The notes beneath the pieces are model-generated. The model worked only from the letters and a program-made list of their open reading frames with translations. It made no database searches and was not told the origin of the DNA. The translations under genes and the position numbers were made by a program. Below, piece by piece: positions 25,430 to 34,712 of a stretch of 64,000 nt of DNA. Position 1 is the stretch's first letter, and each line of letters opens with the position of its first letter. This DNA comes from Paraburkholderia sp. (GTDB taxonomy: Bacteria > Pseudomonadota > Gammaproteobacteria > Burkholderiales > Burkholderiaceae). The DNA lies in assembly GCA_004322045.1 (NCBI GenBank), contig SCRN01000033.1, forward strand, positions 124,001-188,000, written 5' to 3'.

Positions 25430-26200
25430 TTACGCGCCGCGGAAGACGGAAGGAGCGTCCGACGGTGACATCGGTGTCGGCGGCACCGGCACTCCCGGAT
25501 TGATGGCGCCGGATGCGCCCGGACCCGATGCCGGCGGTGCGCTAGCGGCGCTGGCGGCGCTCGTGGCCGAAGCGGCGGATGCGCCGCTTGCGCCCGGCGG
25601 CGGGTTCACGAGCCGGTTCAAGCCGCGAATCTCGCTGCGCTGGCCCGAAGGCGGCGCGCTCACCACCGTAGGCCGGCGCTTGCGCTCGATCGCGGCGAGT
25701 TTCGCCTTCTGTTCAGGCGAGAGTTCCTGATAAGCCTGCCAGGCCTTTTGCCGAGCTTGCGGCGGCAACGCTTTCGATACCTGGTAGTTCTCGCGCGCGA
25801 CGCGCCGCTGGTCCGGTGTCATGCGCACCCATTCGGCCATGCGCTCATGTAGCCTTTTTTGCGCTTCGGGCGACATTTTCGCGAAACGCGACGCTATCTT
25901 GATCCATTTGCGCTTGCGTTCGTCGCTAAAGCCATCCCATTCGGCAGCGAACGGCGCAAGCGCCGCATGTTGGGCGTCGGTCAAATGCGCCCACGAGAGC
26001 GGATTGGTATCGACGGCGAGCGGCGGGAAGTCGACCACGGAGAGCGCAGCGGGCGCGGGCGTGGACGATGCGCCGCCGTGCGCGCCCGCCGCTTGCGGCG
26101 CGCTCGGGCGTTCGAAGAATCGAGGGTAGGTGGCCACGAACGCGACCGCGGCCGCGATCGTGCATCCGAACAAAACGGCCAAACCGCGCTTGTAGCTCAC
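25430..26200 (-). CDS. DUF3106 domain protein, membrane-anchored
   Basis: This 256-residue protein has one N-terminal membrane helix or uncleaved signal (about 6-27) and an Ala/Pro/Ser-rich linker. The DUF3106 domain spans about 75-185, with repeated helical units WDGFSDERKRKWIKIASRF, MSPEAQKRLHERMAEWVRMT, PDQRRVARENYQ and LSPEQKAKL. The tail is Ala/Pro/Gly-rich and low complexity. The domain probably faces the periplasm; its function is unknown. It lies 21 bases after DUF3619 and 23 bases before RDD, so they are in one operon. Confidence 0.87.
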   Translation of the reverse strand: MSYKRGLAVLFGCTIAAAVAFVATYPRFFERPSAPQAAGAHGGASSTPAPAALSVVDFPPLAVDTNPLSWAHLTDAQHAALAPFAAEWDGFSDERKRKWIKIASRFAKMSPEAQKRLHERMAEWVRMTPDQRRVARENYQVSKALPPQARQKAWQAYQELSPEQKAKLAAIERKRRPTVVSAPPSGQRSEIRGLNRLVNPPPGASGASAASATSAASAASAPPASGPGASGAINPGVPVPPTPMSPSDAPSVFRGA

Positions 26201-26221
26201 CCGATCGATCTCCCGCCCGCG

Positions 26222-26647
26222 TTAGCGCGCACGCGACAAATACGCGTTGAAGCCGTGATCGAGGTACGCATTGAGCGGCAAATCGTCGCTGAGCATCGCG
26301 GCGTCGATATCGGCCAACTCGGCGGCGCGTTGCGCGTTCTCCCAATAGGCGATGAGCGCGATGCCGCCAAGCAGCGCGACGACGGGCCAGACCCGCAGCA
26401 AACGACCGAGCGGCGACAGACGGCGCTGCGGGCCGGGGCGCGGCGCATCGAGCGCTGCCCCGGCAGGGGCGAGCACCGGCACGAAGGCCGGTGCGGCGAC
26501 GGCTTCGGGCTTCTTGCGTGCGAGCGCGAGACGGCGCGCGCCGGCAAGCCGGTCGAGCGTCGTGGCGGGCAATCCGGCCGCGCTTTCGTCGAGCGCGCGG
26601 CGAATCTTGCCCGCGAACTCGATTTCTTTATCGGGAGCGGAGCTCAT
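26222..26647 (-). CDS. DUF3619 family protein, candidate sigma-factor partner
   Basis: This 141-residue protein begins MSSAPDKEIEFAGKIRRALDE (ATG 26647). Residues 1-45 are a soluble helical segment and one membrane helix lies at about 88-106 (LGRLLRVWPVVALLGGIALIAY). A C-terminal segment ends YLDHGFNAYLSRAR. It matches DUF3619, which regularly accompanies an ECF sigma factor in betaproteobacteria. The ATG overlaps the sigma factor stop by ATGA. Its size, topology and coupling are those of an anti-sigma factor, but no zinc-binding anti-sigma motif (H-x3-C-x2-C) is visible, so that role is only a suggestion. Confidence 0.82.
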   Translation of the reverse strand: MSSAPDKEIEFAGKIRRALDESAAGLPATTLDRLAGARRLALARKKPEAVAAPAFVPVLAPAGAALDAPRPGPQRRLSPLGRLLRVWPVVALLGGIALIAYWENAQRAAELADIDAAMLSDDLPLNAYLDHGFNAYLSRAR

Positions 26648-27207
26648 AGCGTAATTCCTTTGGCCTTGAGCGCGGCCGCCAGCGTGTGCGTCGCTCGCGA
26701 GCAGTGCGTTTTTACGCTGCCCTCGGAGCAGCCCATCGCTGCGGCGGTCTCGGCGACATCCATATCTTCCCAATAACGCATGAGAAACGCCTCCCGTTGA
26801 CGCGCCGGCAATTTTTGGATTTCTCCGTCGATCAGGTTAAGCACTTGTTCGCGCTCGAGCTTTTGCTCGCTGCTCTGGCCGGCGCTCGATCCTTCCTCGG
26901 CCGCGATGGTCTCGAGCGGATCGAATTCCTCGTCCTCGCCGCTCCCGAGCGACGAAAACAGGCTCACCCACGTGTTGCGCACTTTCTGACGGCGAAAGAA
27001 GTCGTGCATCACATTCTGCAAGATACGCTGAAATAGCAGCGGAAGCTCGGCAGCGGGGCGATCGCCGTATTTTTCGGCGAGTTTGATCATCGCGTCCTGG
27101 ACGATGTCGAGGGCGGCGTCGTCGTCGCGCACGGCGTAGACGGTGTGCTTGAACGCGCGCCTTTCGGCGCCCGCCAGAAAATCGGCGAGTTCCTTGTCTG
27201 ATGCCAT
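26644..27207 (-). CDS. ECF-type RNA polymerase sigma factor
   Basis: This 187-residue sigma-70 family protein starts at MASDKELADFLAGAERRAFK (ATG 27207); the open frame upstream is not coding. Region 2 covers about 14-85 (AALDIVQDAMIKLAEKYGDR, LPLLFQRILQNVMHDFFRR) and region 4 about 128-180 (LPARQREAFLMRYWEDMDVAETAAAMGCSEGSVKTHCSRATHTL). A Glu/Ser-rich linker (about 95-120) joins them. It leads an operon with DUF3619, DUF3106 and RDD proteins and is divergent from ilvB. The signal it answers to is not shown by the sequence. Confidence 0.93.
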   Translation of the reverse strand: MASDKELADFLAGAERRAFKHTVYAVRDDDAALDIVQDAMIKLAEKYGDRPAAELPLLFQRILQNVMHDFFRRQKVRNTWVSLFSSLGSGEDEEFDPLETIAAEEGSSAGQSSEQKLEREQVLNLIDGEIQKLPARQREAFLMRYWEDMDVAETAAAMGCSEGSVKTHCSRATHTLAAALKAKGITL

Positions 27208-27572
27208 CCGAGGGGGCGGCGTGAAATTTCCGCCAGAGCCGTAATCGATTGAAAAAATGTCGTAAAACCCGCGGATGCTAGCAAATTTTCGGGATAGTGG
27301 GGATGGCTCTAGCCTCAATTGGCGCTCGGTGCGTTGTATTTGAGCGGAAAACAACGAGTTCGGGGCGCAACGGGCTGGTGTGCGACGGTGCAATTTTGCT
27401 TGACCGGAAGACGGACAACCGATAAGGTTTCCGGTTCGCAACATAAGTGACTTGTCTCTTTTTGGGTGAGCCCATGAAGCTCGCCTGTCAAAGTGGACGC
27501 GCCGCTTGAACCCGAGCCACAAGCCCGGCAGAGAGCACCCGATCAATTTTTTGCCGAAAATTCGAAAGGTGA
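27208..27572. promoter_or_regulatory. 365-bp divergent region between the sigma factor gene and ilvB
   Basis: No gene is supported. A plausible ilvB promoter is TTGACC (27400-27405), 17 bp, TAAGGT (27423-27428). Downstream is an 11-codon reading frame (27474-27509, MKLACQSGRAA) with a fair ribosome site (GGGTGAG); it is not rich in branched-chain codons. A T-run (27546-27551) lacks a clear stem. The part near 27208-27300 is AT-rich and should hold the sigma factor promoter. Confidence 0.4.
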
Positions 27573-29339
27573 ATGATGAACATGCCCAGCGCGGAATTCT
27601 CCACGTCGGATGCCACACCCTCCCATGATGCCGATTCGATTGGCGCCACCGTGCTCATGCGCGCATTGGCCGACGAAGGCGTCGAGGTGCTTTGGGGCTA
27701 TCCCGGCGGCGCGGTACTGTATATCTACGACGAACTCTATAAGCAGGACAAAGTGCAGCACGTGCTCGTGCGCCATGAACAGGCCGCCGTGCATGCTGCC
27801 GACGCCTACTCGCGCTCCACGGGCAAGGTCGGCGTTTGCCTCGTGACCTCGGGGCCGGGCGTGACGAACGCCGTCACCGGCATCGCGACGGCGTACATGG
27901 ATTCGATCCCGATGGTGATCATCAGCGGACAGGTGCCCACGGCCGCGATCGGCCAAGACGCCTTCCAGGAGTGCGACACCGTCGGCATCACACGGCCTTG
28001 CGTCAAGCACAACTTCCTCGTGAAGGACGTGCGCGAGCTCGCCTCGACCGTCAAGAAGGCCTTCTACATCGCGCGCACGGGGCGCCCCGGGCCGGTGTTG
28101 ATCGACATCCCGAAAGACATCTCCAAAACGCCTTGCCAGTACGAAGCGATCAAGAACGTTTCGCTGCGCTCGTACAACCCGGTCACGAAGGGCCATTCGG
28201 GCCAGATTCGCAAGGCGGTGTCTCTGCTGCTCTCGGCCAAGCGCCCGTACATCTACACGGGCGGCGGCATCATCCTGGCCGACGCCTCGCGCGAGCTCAA
28301 TCAATTCGCCGATTTGCTCGGCTATCCCGTCACGAACACGTTGATGGGGCTGGGCGGCTATCGTGCGAGCGACAAGAAGTTTCTCGGCATGCTCGGCATG
28401 CACGGTACGTACGAAGCCAACATGGCGATGCAAAATTGCGATGTGCTGATTGCGATCGGCGCGCGCTTCGACGATCGCGTGATCGGCGATCCGCAGCACT
28501 TCTCGTCGCGGCCGCGCAAGATCATCCACATCGACATCGACCCGTCCTCGATCAGCAAGCGCGTGAAGGTGGACATCCCGATCGTCGGCGACGTCAAGGA
28601 AGTGCTCAAGGAACTGATCGAGCAGCTTCAGCATGCCGAGCACGGCCCCGACACCGAGGCGCTCGCGCAATGGTGGAAAGACATCGAAGGCTGGCGCGCG
28701 AAGGATTGCCTCAAGTTCGACCGCAAGAGCGAGATCATCAAGCCGCAGTACGTCGTCGAAAAGCTCTGGGAGCTGACCGACGGCGAGGCGTTCGTCTGCT
28801 CCGATGTCGGCCAGCACCAAATGTGGGCCGCCCAGTTCTATCGCTTCAACAAACCGCGCCGCTGGATCAACTCGGGCGGCCTCGGCACCATGGGCTTCGG
28901 CCTGCCGGCGGCGATGGGCGTGAAGATGGCGCACCCCGATTCGGAGGTCGTCTGCATCACGGGCGAAGGCTCGATCCAGATGTGCATTCAAGAGCTGTCG
29001 ACCTGCAAGCAGTACGACACCCCCATCAAGATCATCTCGCTGAACAACCGCTATCTGGGCATGGTGCGCCAGTGGCAGCAGATCGAATACAGCAAGCGCT
29101 ATTCGCATTCGTACATGGATGCGCTGCCCGATTTCGTGAAGCTCGCCGAGGCATACGGCCACGTGGGCATTCGAGTTGACAAGACGGCCGATGTCGAGCC
29201 GGCGCTCAAGGAGGCGCTGCGCTTGAAGGATCGCACCGTGTTTCTCGATTTCCAGACCGATCCGACCGAAAACGTCTGGCCGATGGTTCAAGCAGGCAAG
29301 GGCATCACCGAGATGCTGCTCGGCGCCGAGGACCTCTGA
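27573..29339 (+). CDS. ilvB: Acetolactate synthase large subunit
   Basis: This is the catalytic subunit of acetohydroxyacid synthase: it joins two pyruvates, or pyruvate and 2-oxobutyrate, in the first common step of valine, leucine and isoleucine synthesis. The 588-residue protein uses ThDP, FAD and Mg. It has EVLWGYPGGAVLYIYDEL (with the catalytic Glu in VRHEQAAVHAADAYSR), SGPGVTNAVTGIATAYMDSIP and the ThDP motif G-E-G-S-I-Q-M-C-I-Q-E-L to N-N-R-Y-L-G-M. ATG 27573 is listed; ATG 27576 is better spaced from AAAGGTG. It heads ilvB-ilvH-ilvC. Confidence 0.97.
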   Translation: MMNMPSAEFSTSDATPSHDADSIGATVLMRALADEGVEVLWGYPGGAVLYIYDELYKQDKVQHVLVRHEQAAVHAADAYSRSTGKVGVCLVTSGPGVTNAVTGIATAYMDSIPMVIISGQVPTAAIGQDAFQECDTVGITRPCVKHNFLVKDVRELASTVKKAFYIARTGRPGPVLIDIPKDISKTPCQYEAIKNVSLRSYNPVTKGHSGQIRKAVSLLLSAKRPYIYTGGGIILADASRELNQFADLLGYPVTNTLMGLGGYRASDKKFLGMLGMHGTYEANMAMQNCDVLIAIGARFDDRVIGDPQHFSSRPRKIIHIDIDPSSISKRVKVDIPIVGDVKEVLKELIEQLQHAEHGPDTEALAQWWKDIEGWRAKDCLKFDRKSEIIKPQYVVEKLWELTDGEAFVCSDVGQHQMWAAQFYRFNKPRRWINSGGLGTMGFGLPAAMGVKMAHPDSEVVCITGEGSIQMCIQELSTCKQYDTPIKIISLNNRYLGMVRQWQQIEYSKRYSHSYMDALPDFVKLAEAYGHVGIRVDKTADVEPALKEALRLKDRTVFLDFQTDPTENVWPMVQAGKGITEMLLGAEDL

Positions 29340-29464
29340 CCACACCTATCGGGCGCTAGCCGCTCGCTCGCTCGCGAAAGCGTCCCCACGAAGGGCGCGC
29401 GCTCGCGAGGCGAGAAGCGGCCGGCGCCGCTGGCAATCGACATCTGGATAAACGGGAAAGCAAC
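29340..29464 (+). promoter_or_regulatory. Structured ilvB-ilvH spacer
   Basis: This 125-bp spacer is GC-rich with several self-complementary blocks (for example around 29357-29385 and 29419-29440). It is unusually long for co-transcribed subunit genes. An RNA motif upstream of ilvH has been described in betaproteobacteria; whether this is a copy needs a covariance search. Confidence 0.3.
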
Positions 29465-29956
29465 ATGAGACATATCATCTCCGTCTTGCTGGAGAACGAA
29501 CCGGGTGCGCTCTCGCGCGTGGTCGGCCTGTTTTCTGCTCGCGGCTACAACATTGAAACCTTGACGGTGGCGCCGACGGAAGACCGTTCGCTGTCGCGCT
29601 TGACCATCGTCTCCATTGGCTCGGACGACGTGATCGAACAGATCACGAAGCACTTGAACCGCCTGATCGAGGTGGTGAAGGTGGTCGACTTGACCGAAGG
29701 CGCCCACATAGAGCGCGAGCTGATGTTGATCAAGGTGCGGGCGGTCGGCAAGGAACGCGAAGAAATGAAGCGGATGGCGGATATCTTCCGCGGCCGTATC
29801 ATCGACGTGACCGAAAAGACCTACACGATCGAACTGACGGGGGCGAGCGACAAACTCGACGCCTTCATCGAAGCGCTCGACGCCACCGTGATTCTCGAGA
29901 CCGTCCGCACAGGCAGCTCGGGCATCGGGCGCGGCGAGCGCATTTTGAAGGTGTAA
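29465..29956 (+). CDS. ilvH: Acetolactate synthase small (regulatory) subunit
   Basis: IlvH activates the large subunit and gives valine feedback inhibition. The 163-residue length is typical. The N-terminal ACT domain is MRHIISVLLENEPGALSRVVGLFSARGYNIETLTVAP with the valine-site Gly/Asn residues, followed by a C-terminal regulatory domain (LMLIKVRAVGKEREEMKR, FRGRIIDVTEKTYTIELTG). It follows ilvB and precedes ilvC, all on the plus strand. Confidence 0.98.
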   Translation: MRHIISVLLENEPGALSRVVGLFSARGYNIETLTVAPTEDRSLSRLTIVSIGSDDVIEQITKHLNRLIEVVKVVDLTEGAHIERELMLIKVRAVGKEREEMKRMADIFRGRIIDVTEKTYTIELTGASDKLDAFIEALDATVILETVRTGSSGIGRGERILKV

Positions 29957-29983
29957 CGAGCGGCACAACGCAGCAACCGATCG

Positions 29984-30010
29984 GCGCCCGCCGCACCGTG
30001 CGGGCGCTTT
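29984..30010 (+). terminator. Hairpin between ilvH and ilvC, weak terminator or attenuator
   Basis: GCGCCCGC (29984-29991) pairs perfectly with GCGGGCGC (30000-30007), with an 8-nt loop and then TTT. The T-run is too short for a strong terminator; it may set the ilvC to ilvBH ratio or stabilise a processed end. Confidence 0.45.
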
Positions 30011-30037
30011 CAACGAATTTGACGAATACCGATTTAA

Positions 30038-31069
<1,032 letters not shown>

Positions 31070-31205
31070 GGCGGCCAGCCAGCCGTCGCACCATGCGCGC
31101 GCGGCCGGCCGGTGTGGCAAAGCCAACCCCCGCAAGGGATTCGCGCTGGCAGTGCCGCGCCGGAACGGCATCGCGTCGCGGCTCGCCGGCAAGTATCCCC
31201 CTTTG

Positions 31206-31241
31206 AAAGCCGTCCCGTGCGTCTCGTACGGGACGGCTTTT
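31206..31241 (+). terminator. Rho-independent terminator after ilvC
   Basis: A 13-bp perfect stem (31206-31218 with 31228-31240, GCCGTCCCGT/ACGGGACGGC core), a 9-nt loop and a T-run closing the stem (TTTT). It separates the ilv genes from psd. Confidence 0.9.
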
Positions 31242-31278
31242 GCTATCCTAGTGGTTTTACAAAAAGTCGAAACGCTCC

Positions 31279-31917
31279 ATGAATTACCCACATCCGATCA
31301 TCGCGCGCGAAGGCTGGCCGTTTATCGCGATCGCCGCCATCGTTGCGTTGTTGATCCATGCGGTCGCGGGGTTCGGTTTGGCCTGGCCGTTCTGGCTGCT
31401 GCTGATCTTCGTCGTGCAGTTCTTCCGCGATCCGCCGCGGGCAATTCCCACGCAAGCGAACGCCGTGCTGTGTCCCGCCGACGGCCGCATCGTCGCCGTG
31501 GAAACCACGCGCGATCCGTATGCCGATCGCGAAGCGCTCAAGATCAGCGTGTTCATGAACGTCTTCAACGTGCATTCGCAGCGCTCGCCGGTGGACGGTG
31601 CCATCACGAAGGTCGAATATTTCCCCGGTGCCTACCTGAACGCCGCCATCGATAAAGCCTCAGTCGAAAACGAACGCAATGCGATCGTGATCCAAACGGC
31701 GAGCGGGCAAACGGTCACGTCCGTGCAGATCGCGGGCCTCATCGCGCGGCGTATTCTCTGCTATGTGCGTGCCGGGGAGCCGCTCGCACGCGGGCAGCGC
31801 TACGGTTTCATCCGCTTCGGGTCGCGCGTCGACGTCTATCTGCCGCTCGGCAGCCGCGCGAAGGTGTCGATCGGCGAAAAGGTGTTCGCCTCGTCGACGA
31901 TTCTCGCCGAACTCTGA
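31279..31917 (+). CDS. psd: Phosphatidylserine decarboxylase (short PSD-A type)
   Basis: Psd decarboxylates phosphatidylserine to phosphatidylethanolamine at the inner membrane. The 212-residue protein is the short bacterial type. It has an N-terminal membrane helix (about 12-40), [21 protein letters not shown], the core [15 protein letters not shown] and [12 protein letters not shown]. The self-cleavage site is G-S in [11 protein letters not shown] near residue 185, where the serine becomes the pyruvoyl group. pssA follows by 21 bases and supplies its substrate. Confidence 0.97.
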   Translation: MNYPHPIIAREGWPFIAIAAIVALLIHAVAGFGLAWPFWLLLIFVVQFFRDPPRAIPTQANAVLCPADGRIVAVETTRDPYADREALKISVFMNVFNVHSQRSPVDGAITKVEYFPGAYLNAAIDKASVENERNAIVIQTASGQTVTSVQIAGLIARRILCYVRAGEPLARGQRYGFIRFGSRVDVYLPLGSRAKVSIGEKVFASSTILAEL

Positions 31918-31938
31918 CGCGGCCAAAGGGAGGGTTCG

Positions 31939-32826
31939 ATGGCCGCTTTCAAACCGCGTCGCCCGCGCACCGGCACCACGCCGATGCCGCGTCCGTTCCG
32001 GCGCAATCCGTTTCGCCGCAACAAGACGCTCGGCGCCGATTCGGCGCCGGCCGAGAGCCGGCGCGCCGCGCGCCAGCAGTTCTTGCGCACGCGGGGCATC
32101 TATCTGCTGCCGAATGCATTCACCACGGCTGCGCTCTTTTGTGGGTTTTTCGCGGTCGTGCAAGCGATGAACGTGCGCTTCGAGATCGCCGCCATTGCGA
32201 TTTTCGTGGCAATGGTGCTCGACGGCATGGATGGGCGCGTCGCGCGCATGACGCATACGCAAAGCGCGTTCGGGGAGCAGTTCGACTCTCTGTCCGATAT
32301 GGTGTCGTTCGGTGTCGCGCCGGCGCTCGTGATGTACGAATGGGTGCTCAAAGACCTTGGGCGGTGGGGCTGGCTCGCCGCCTTCGTCTACTGTTCGGGG
32401 GCCGCGCTGCGGCTTGCGCGCTTCAATACGAATATTGGCGTGGTCGACAAGCGCTTCTTCCAGGGCCTGCCGAGCCCGGCCGCCGCCGCGCTGATTGCGG
32501 GCTTCGTTTGGCTCGCCACCGACAATCGCGTGCCGCTCAAGCTCGTTTGGCTGCCCTGGGTTGCGTTTGCACTGACGGTCTATGCGGGCGTGACGATGGT
32601 TTCGAATGCACCGTTTTACAGCGGCAAGGCGCTGGACGTGCGGCATCGCGTGCCGTTTGCGGCAATTCTGCTCGTCGTCGTCGCGTTCGTGCTGGTTTCG
32701 TCCGATCCGCCGTTGATGCTGTTCGGGCTGTTCGTGCTCTATGGGCTTTCGGGCTACGCGTTCTGGGGCTACATGGCGGTGCGCGGGCGCGACAATCCGG
32801 CCCGTTCGGCGCCCCACGAACACTGA
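31939..32826 (+). CDS. pssA: CDP-diacylglycerol-serine O-phosphatidyltransferase
   Basis: PssA makes phosphatidylserine from CDP-diacylglycerol and serine. The 295-residue integral membrane protein has the CDP-alcohol phosphotransferase motif D-G-x2-D-G-R-V-A-R... ending F-G-E-Q-F-D-S-L-S-D near residues 95-118, and about seven membrane helices. The first 50 residues are basic and Arg/Pro-rich. It forms one unit with psd, so phosphatidylethanolamine synthesis is encoded together. leuA lies downstream after its own promoter and leader. Confidence 0.97.
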   Translation: MAAFKPRRPRTGTTPMPRPFRRNPFRRNKTLGADSAPAESRRAARQQFLRTRGIYLLPNAFTTAALFCGFFAVVQAMNVRFEIAAIAIFVAMVLDGMDGRVARMTHTQSAFGEQFDSLSDMVSFGVAPALVMYEWVLKDLGRWGWLAAFVYCSGAALRLARFNTNIGVVDKRFFQGLPSPAAAALIAGFVWLATDNRVPLKLVWLPWVAFALTVYAGVTMVSNAPFYSGKALDVRHRVPFAAILLVVVAFVLVSSDPPLMLFGLFVLYGLSGYAFWGYMAVRGRDNPARSAPHEH

Positions 32827-32905
32827 AAAAGGGCCATGACGCGCATGCGGCCGCACCGGGGGAGCGCGTGGCGCTCGCCGGGCGCGTGCGCGTGTCCTGT
32901 GCCGA

Positions 32906-32934
32906 TTGCGCGAACCGGCGAATGCCGCTATAGT
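32906..32934 (+). promoter_or_regulatory. Promoter for the leuA leader
   Basis: TTGCGC (32906-32911), 17-bp spacer, TATAGT (32929-32934; 5 of 6 consensus). Transcription would start near 32941, directly at the leader-peptide ATG (32942), which has no ribosome binding site, so the leader may be translated as a leaderless mRNA. Confidence 0.6.
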
Positions 32935-32941
32935 CGGCGAC

Positions 32942-33025
32942 ATGTCGATTTTGACCTTCCCCCGCCTATCCCTCCTAGCCAGTGCGCCTCTATGCGCGCT
33001 AGCGCTAGCGCGCCTACCGCGCTAA
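32942..33025 (+). CDS. leuA leader peptide (putative attenuator peptide)
   Basis: This 27-codon frame begins MSILTFPRLSLLASAP and ends ALARLPR. Eight residues are leucine, and six of these use CTA, the rarest leucine codon in this high-GC genome (codons 9, 12, 17, 20, 22, 25). Clusters of CTA leucine codons upstream of a leu gene are the hallmark of leu-operon attenuation (as in enterobacterial leuL). It sits just after a good promoter and 123 bases before leuA, and its end overlaps alternative RNA hairpins. It is too short for ordinary gene finders. Function is inferred from codon content and position. Confidence 0.72.
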   Translation: MSILTFPRLSLLASAPLCALALARLPR

Positions 33026-33099
33026 TCGTTTTCGCCCCCGTCTGCCTCGTTCGTTATTCGGCGTCGCCAGCGGTGGCGGCAACGCCCGAATTCCGTTTT
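32994..33099 (+). terminator. Alternative hairpins of the leuA attenuator region
   Basis: Three structures can form. A 20-bp perfect palindrome, GCGCGCTAGCGCTAGCGCGC, lies at 32994-33013. A 7-bp stem TAGCGCG/CGCGCTA (33006-33024), followed shortly by TTTT (33029-33032), overlaps and excludes the first. A long stem of about 14 bp with two bulges (33056-33091) is followed at 33096 by TTTT and is the best terminator candidate. Which ones act is not known. Confidence 0.45.
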
Positions 33100-33148
33100 C
33101 GCATTGCATTGCACATCCCGAAAGCAAACGTCCCCCTGGAGACATGAC

Positions 33149-34693
33149 ATGGCAGACAAGCTGATTATTTTCGACACGACGTTGCGCGATGGCGAACAGT
33201 CGCCCGGCGCGTCGATGACGAAAGAAGAAAAGATCCGCATCGCAAAGCAGCTCGAGCGCATGAAGGTCGACGTGATCGAGGCCGGTTTCGCGGCAAGCTC
33301 GAACGGCGATTTCGATGCAATCAACACGATTGCCTCGCTGATCAAGGACAGCACCGTCTGCTCGCTGGCGCGCGCTAACGACAAGGACATCCAGCGGGCC
33401 GCCGATGCCCTCGCGCCGGCCGAGCACTTTCGTATCCATACGTTCATCGCCACTTCCCCGCTGCACATGGAGAAGAAGCTGCGCATGACGCCGGAGCAGG
33501 TGTACGAGCAGGCGCGCCTGGCCGTGCGCTTTGCTCGCAAATTCACGAACGATGTCGAGTTCTCGCCCGAGGACGGCAGCCGCTCGGATATGGATTTTCT
33601 GTGCCGTGTGCTCGAAGCCGTGATCGACGAAGGCGCGACGACGATCAATATCGCCGACACGGTCGGCTACGGCGTGCCCGAGCTTTACGGCAATCTCGTG
33701 AAGACGCTGCGCGAGCGCATCCCGAACTCGGACAAGGCCATTTTCTCCGTGCATTGCCACAACGATTTGGGCATGGCGGTGGCGAATTCGCTGGCCGGCG
33801 TGAAGATCGGCGGCGCGCGGCAAGTGGAATGCACGATCAACGGTTTGGGCGAGCGCGCGGGCAATACGGCGCTCGAAGAAATCGTCATGGCGGTGCGCAC
33901 GCGCAAAGACTATTACGGCTTGGAGGTGGGCATCGACGCGACGCAGATCGTGCCCGCGTCGAAGCTCGTGTCGCAAACGACCGGTTTCGTGGTGCAGCCG
34001 AACAAGGCGGTGGTTGGCGCCAATGCATTCGCGCATGCGTCGGGCATTCACCAGGATGGCGTGCTCAAGGCGCGCGACACCTACGAGATCATGCGTGCGG
34101 AAGACGTGGGCTGGAGCGCCAACAAGATCGTGCTCGGCAAGCTCTCGGGCCGCAACGCATTCAAGCAGCGCCTGCAGGAGCTCGGCATTGCGCTCGAGAG
34201 CGAAGCGGATTTGAATCAGGCGTTCGTGCGCTTCAAGGAGCTCGCCGATCGCAAGGCCGAGATCTTCGACGAGGACATCATCGCCATCGTGACCGAAGAA
34301 TCGGCTGCGGCGCAGGAGCGCGAGCATTACAAGTTCGTCTCGCTGGCCCAGCATTCGGAGACGGGCGAGCGCCCGCATGCGCGCGTGGTGTTCTCGGTGG
34401 ACGGCAAGGAAACCGTCGGCGAGGCGCGCGGCAACGGGCCGGTGGACGCGACGCTCAATGCGATCGAAGGCGAGGTGGGCAGCGGCTCGGAGTTGCTGCT
34501 TTACTCGGTCAATGCGATTACGACGGGCACGCAGGCGCAGGGCGAAGTGACGGTGCGGCTGTCCAAGAGCGGGCGCATCGTGAACGGCGTCGGCACCGAT
34601 CCCGATATCGTCGCGGCTTCGGCGAAGGCGTATATTTCCGCGCTCAACAAGCTCTATGGGAACGTCGAGAAGTTGAACCCGCAAGGCGTTTGA
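33149..34693 (+). CDS. leuA: 2-isopropylmalate synthase
   Basis: LeuA condenses acetyl-CoA and 2-ketoisovalerate, the committed step to leucine. I start it at [20 protein letters not shown] (ATG 33149, GGAG 8 bases upstream), giving 514 residues. The HMGL-like TIM barrel has [15 protein letters not shown] at 8-22, [15 protein letters not shown] with the metal-binding His pair, and [14 protein letters not shown]. The C-terminal third (about 385-510) is the leucine-binding regulatory domain, [18 protein letters not shown]. It is convergent with the lipoprotein gene at 34713. Confidence 0.97.
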   Translation: MADKLIIFDTTLRDGEQSPGASMTKEEKIRIAKQLERMKVDVIEAGFAASSNGDFDAINTIASLIKDSTVCSLARANDKDIQRAADALAPAEHFRIHTFIATSPLHMEKKLRMTPEQVYEQARLAVRFARKFTNDVEFSPEDGSRSDMDFLCRVLEAVIDEGATTINIADTVGYGVPELYGNLVKTLRERIPNSDKAIFSVHCHNDLGMAVANSLAGVKIGGARQVECTINGLGERAGNTALEEIVMAVRTRKDYYGLEVGIDATQIVPASKLVSQTTGFVVQPNKAVVGANAFAHASGIHQDGVLKARDTYEIMRAEDVGWSANKIVLGKLSGRNAFKQRLQELGIALESEADLNQAFVRFKELADRKAEIFDEDIIAIVTEESAAAQEREHYKFVSLAQHSETGERPHARVVFSVDGKETVGEARGNGPVDATLNAIEGEVGSGSELLLYSVNAITTGTQAQGEVTVRLSKSGRIVNGVGTDPDIVAASAKAYISALNKLYGNVEKLNPQGV

Positions 34694-34712
34694 TTTGTGG
34701 CGCGGGCCGGTC

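Noticed and set aside
27474-27509. 11-codon frame MKLACQSGRAA as an ilvB attenuator peptide
   Set aside because: It has a fair ribosome site but only one Leu and no Ile or Val, and no clear terminator follows.
27543-29345. 600-codon frame antisense to ilvB
   Set aside because: It fully overlaps a highly conserved ilvB and its composition is that of a shadow frame.
32836-33147. 103-codon plus-strand frame between pssA and leuA
   Set aside because: It shows no recognisable motif, and overlaps the leuA promoter and the leader peptide, which explain the region better.
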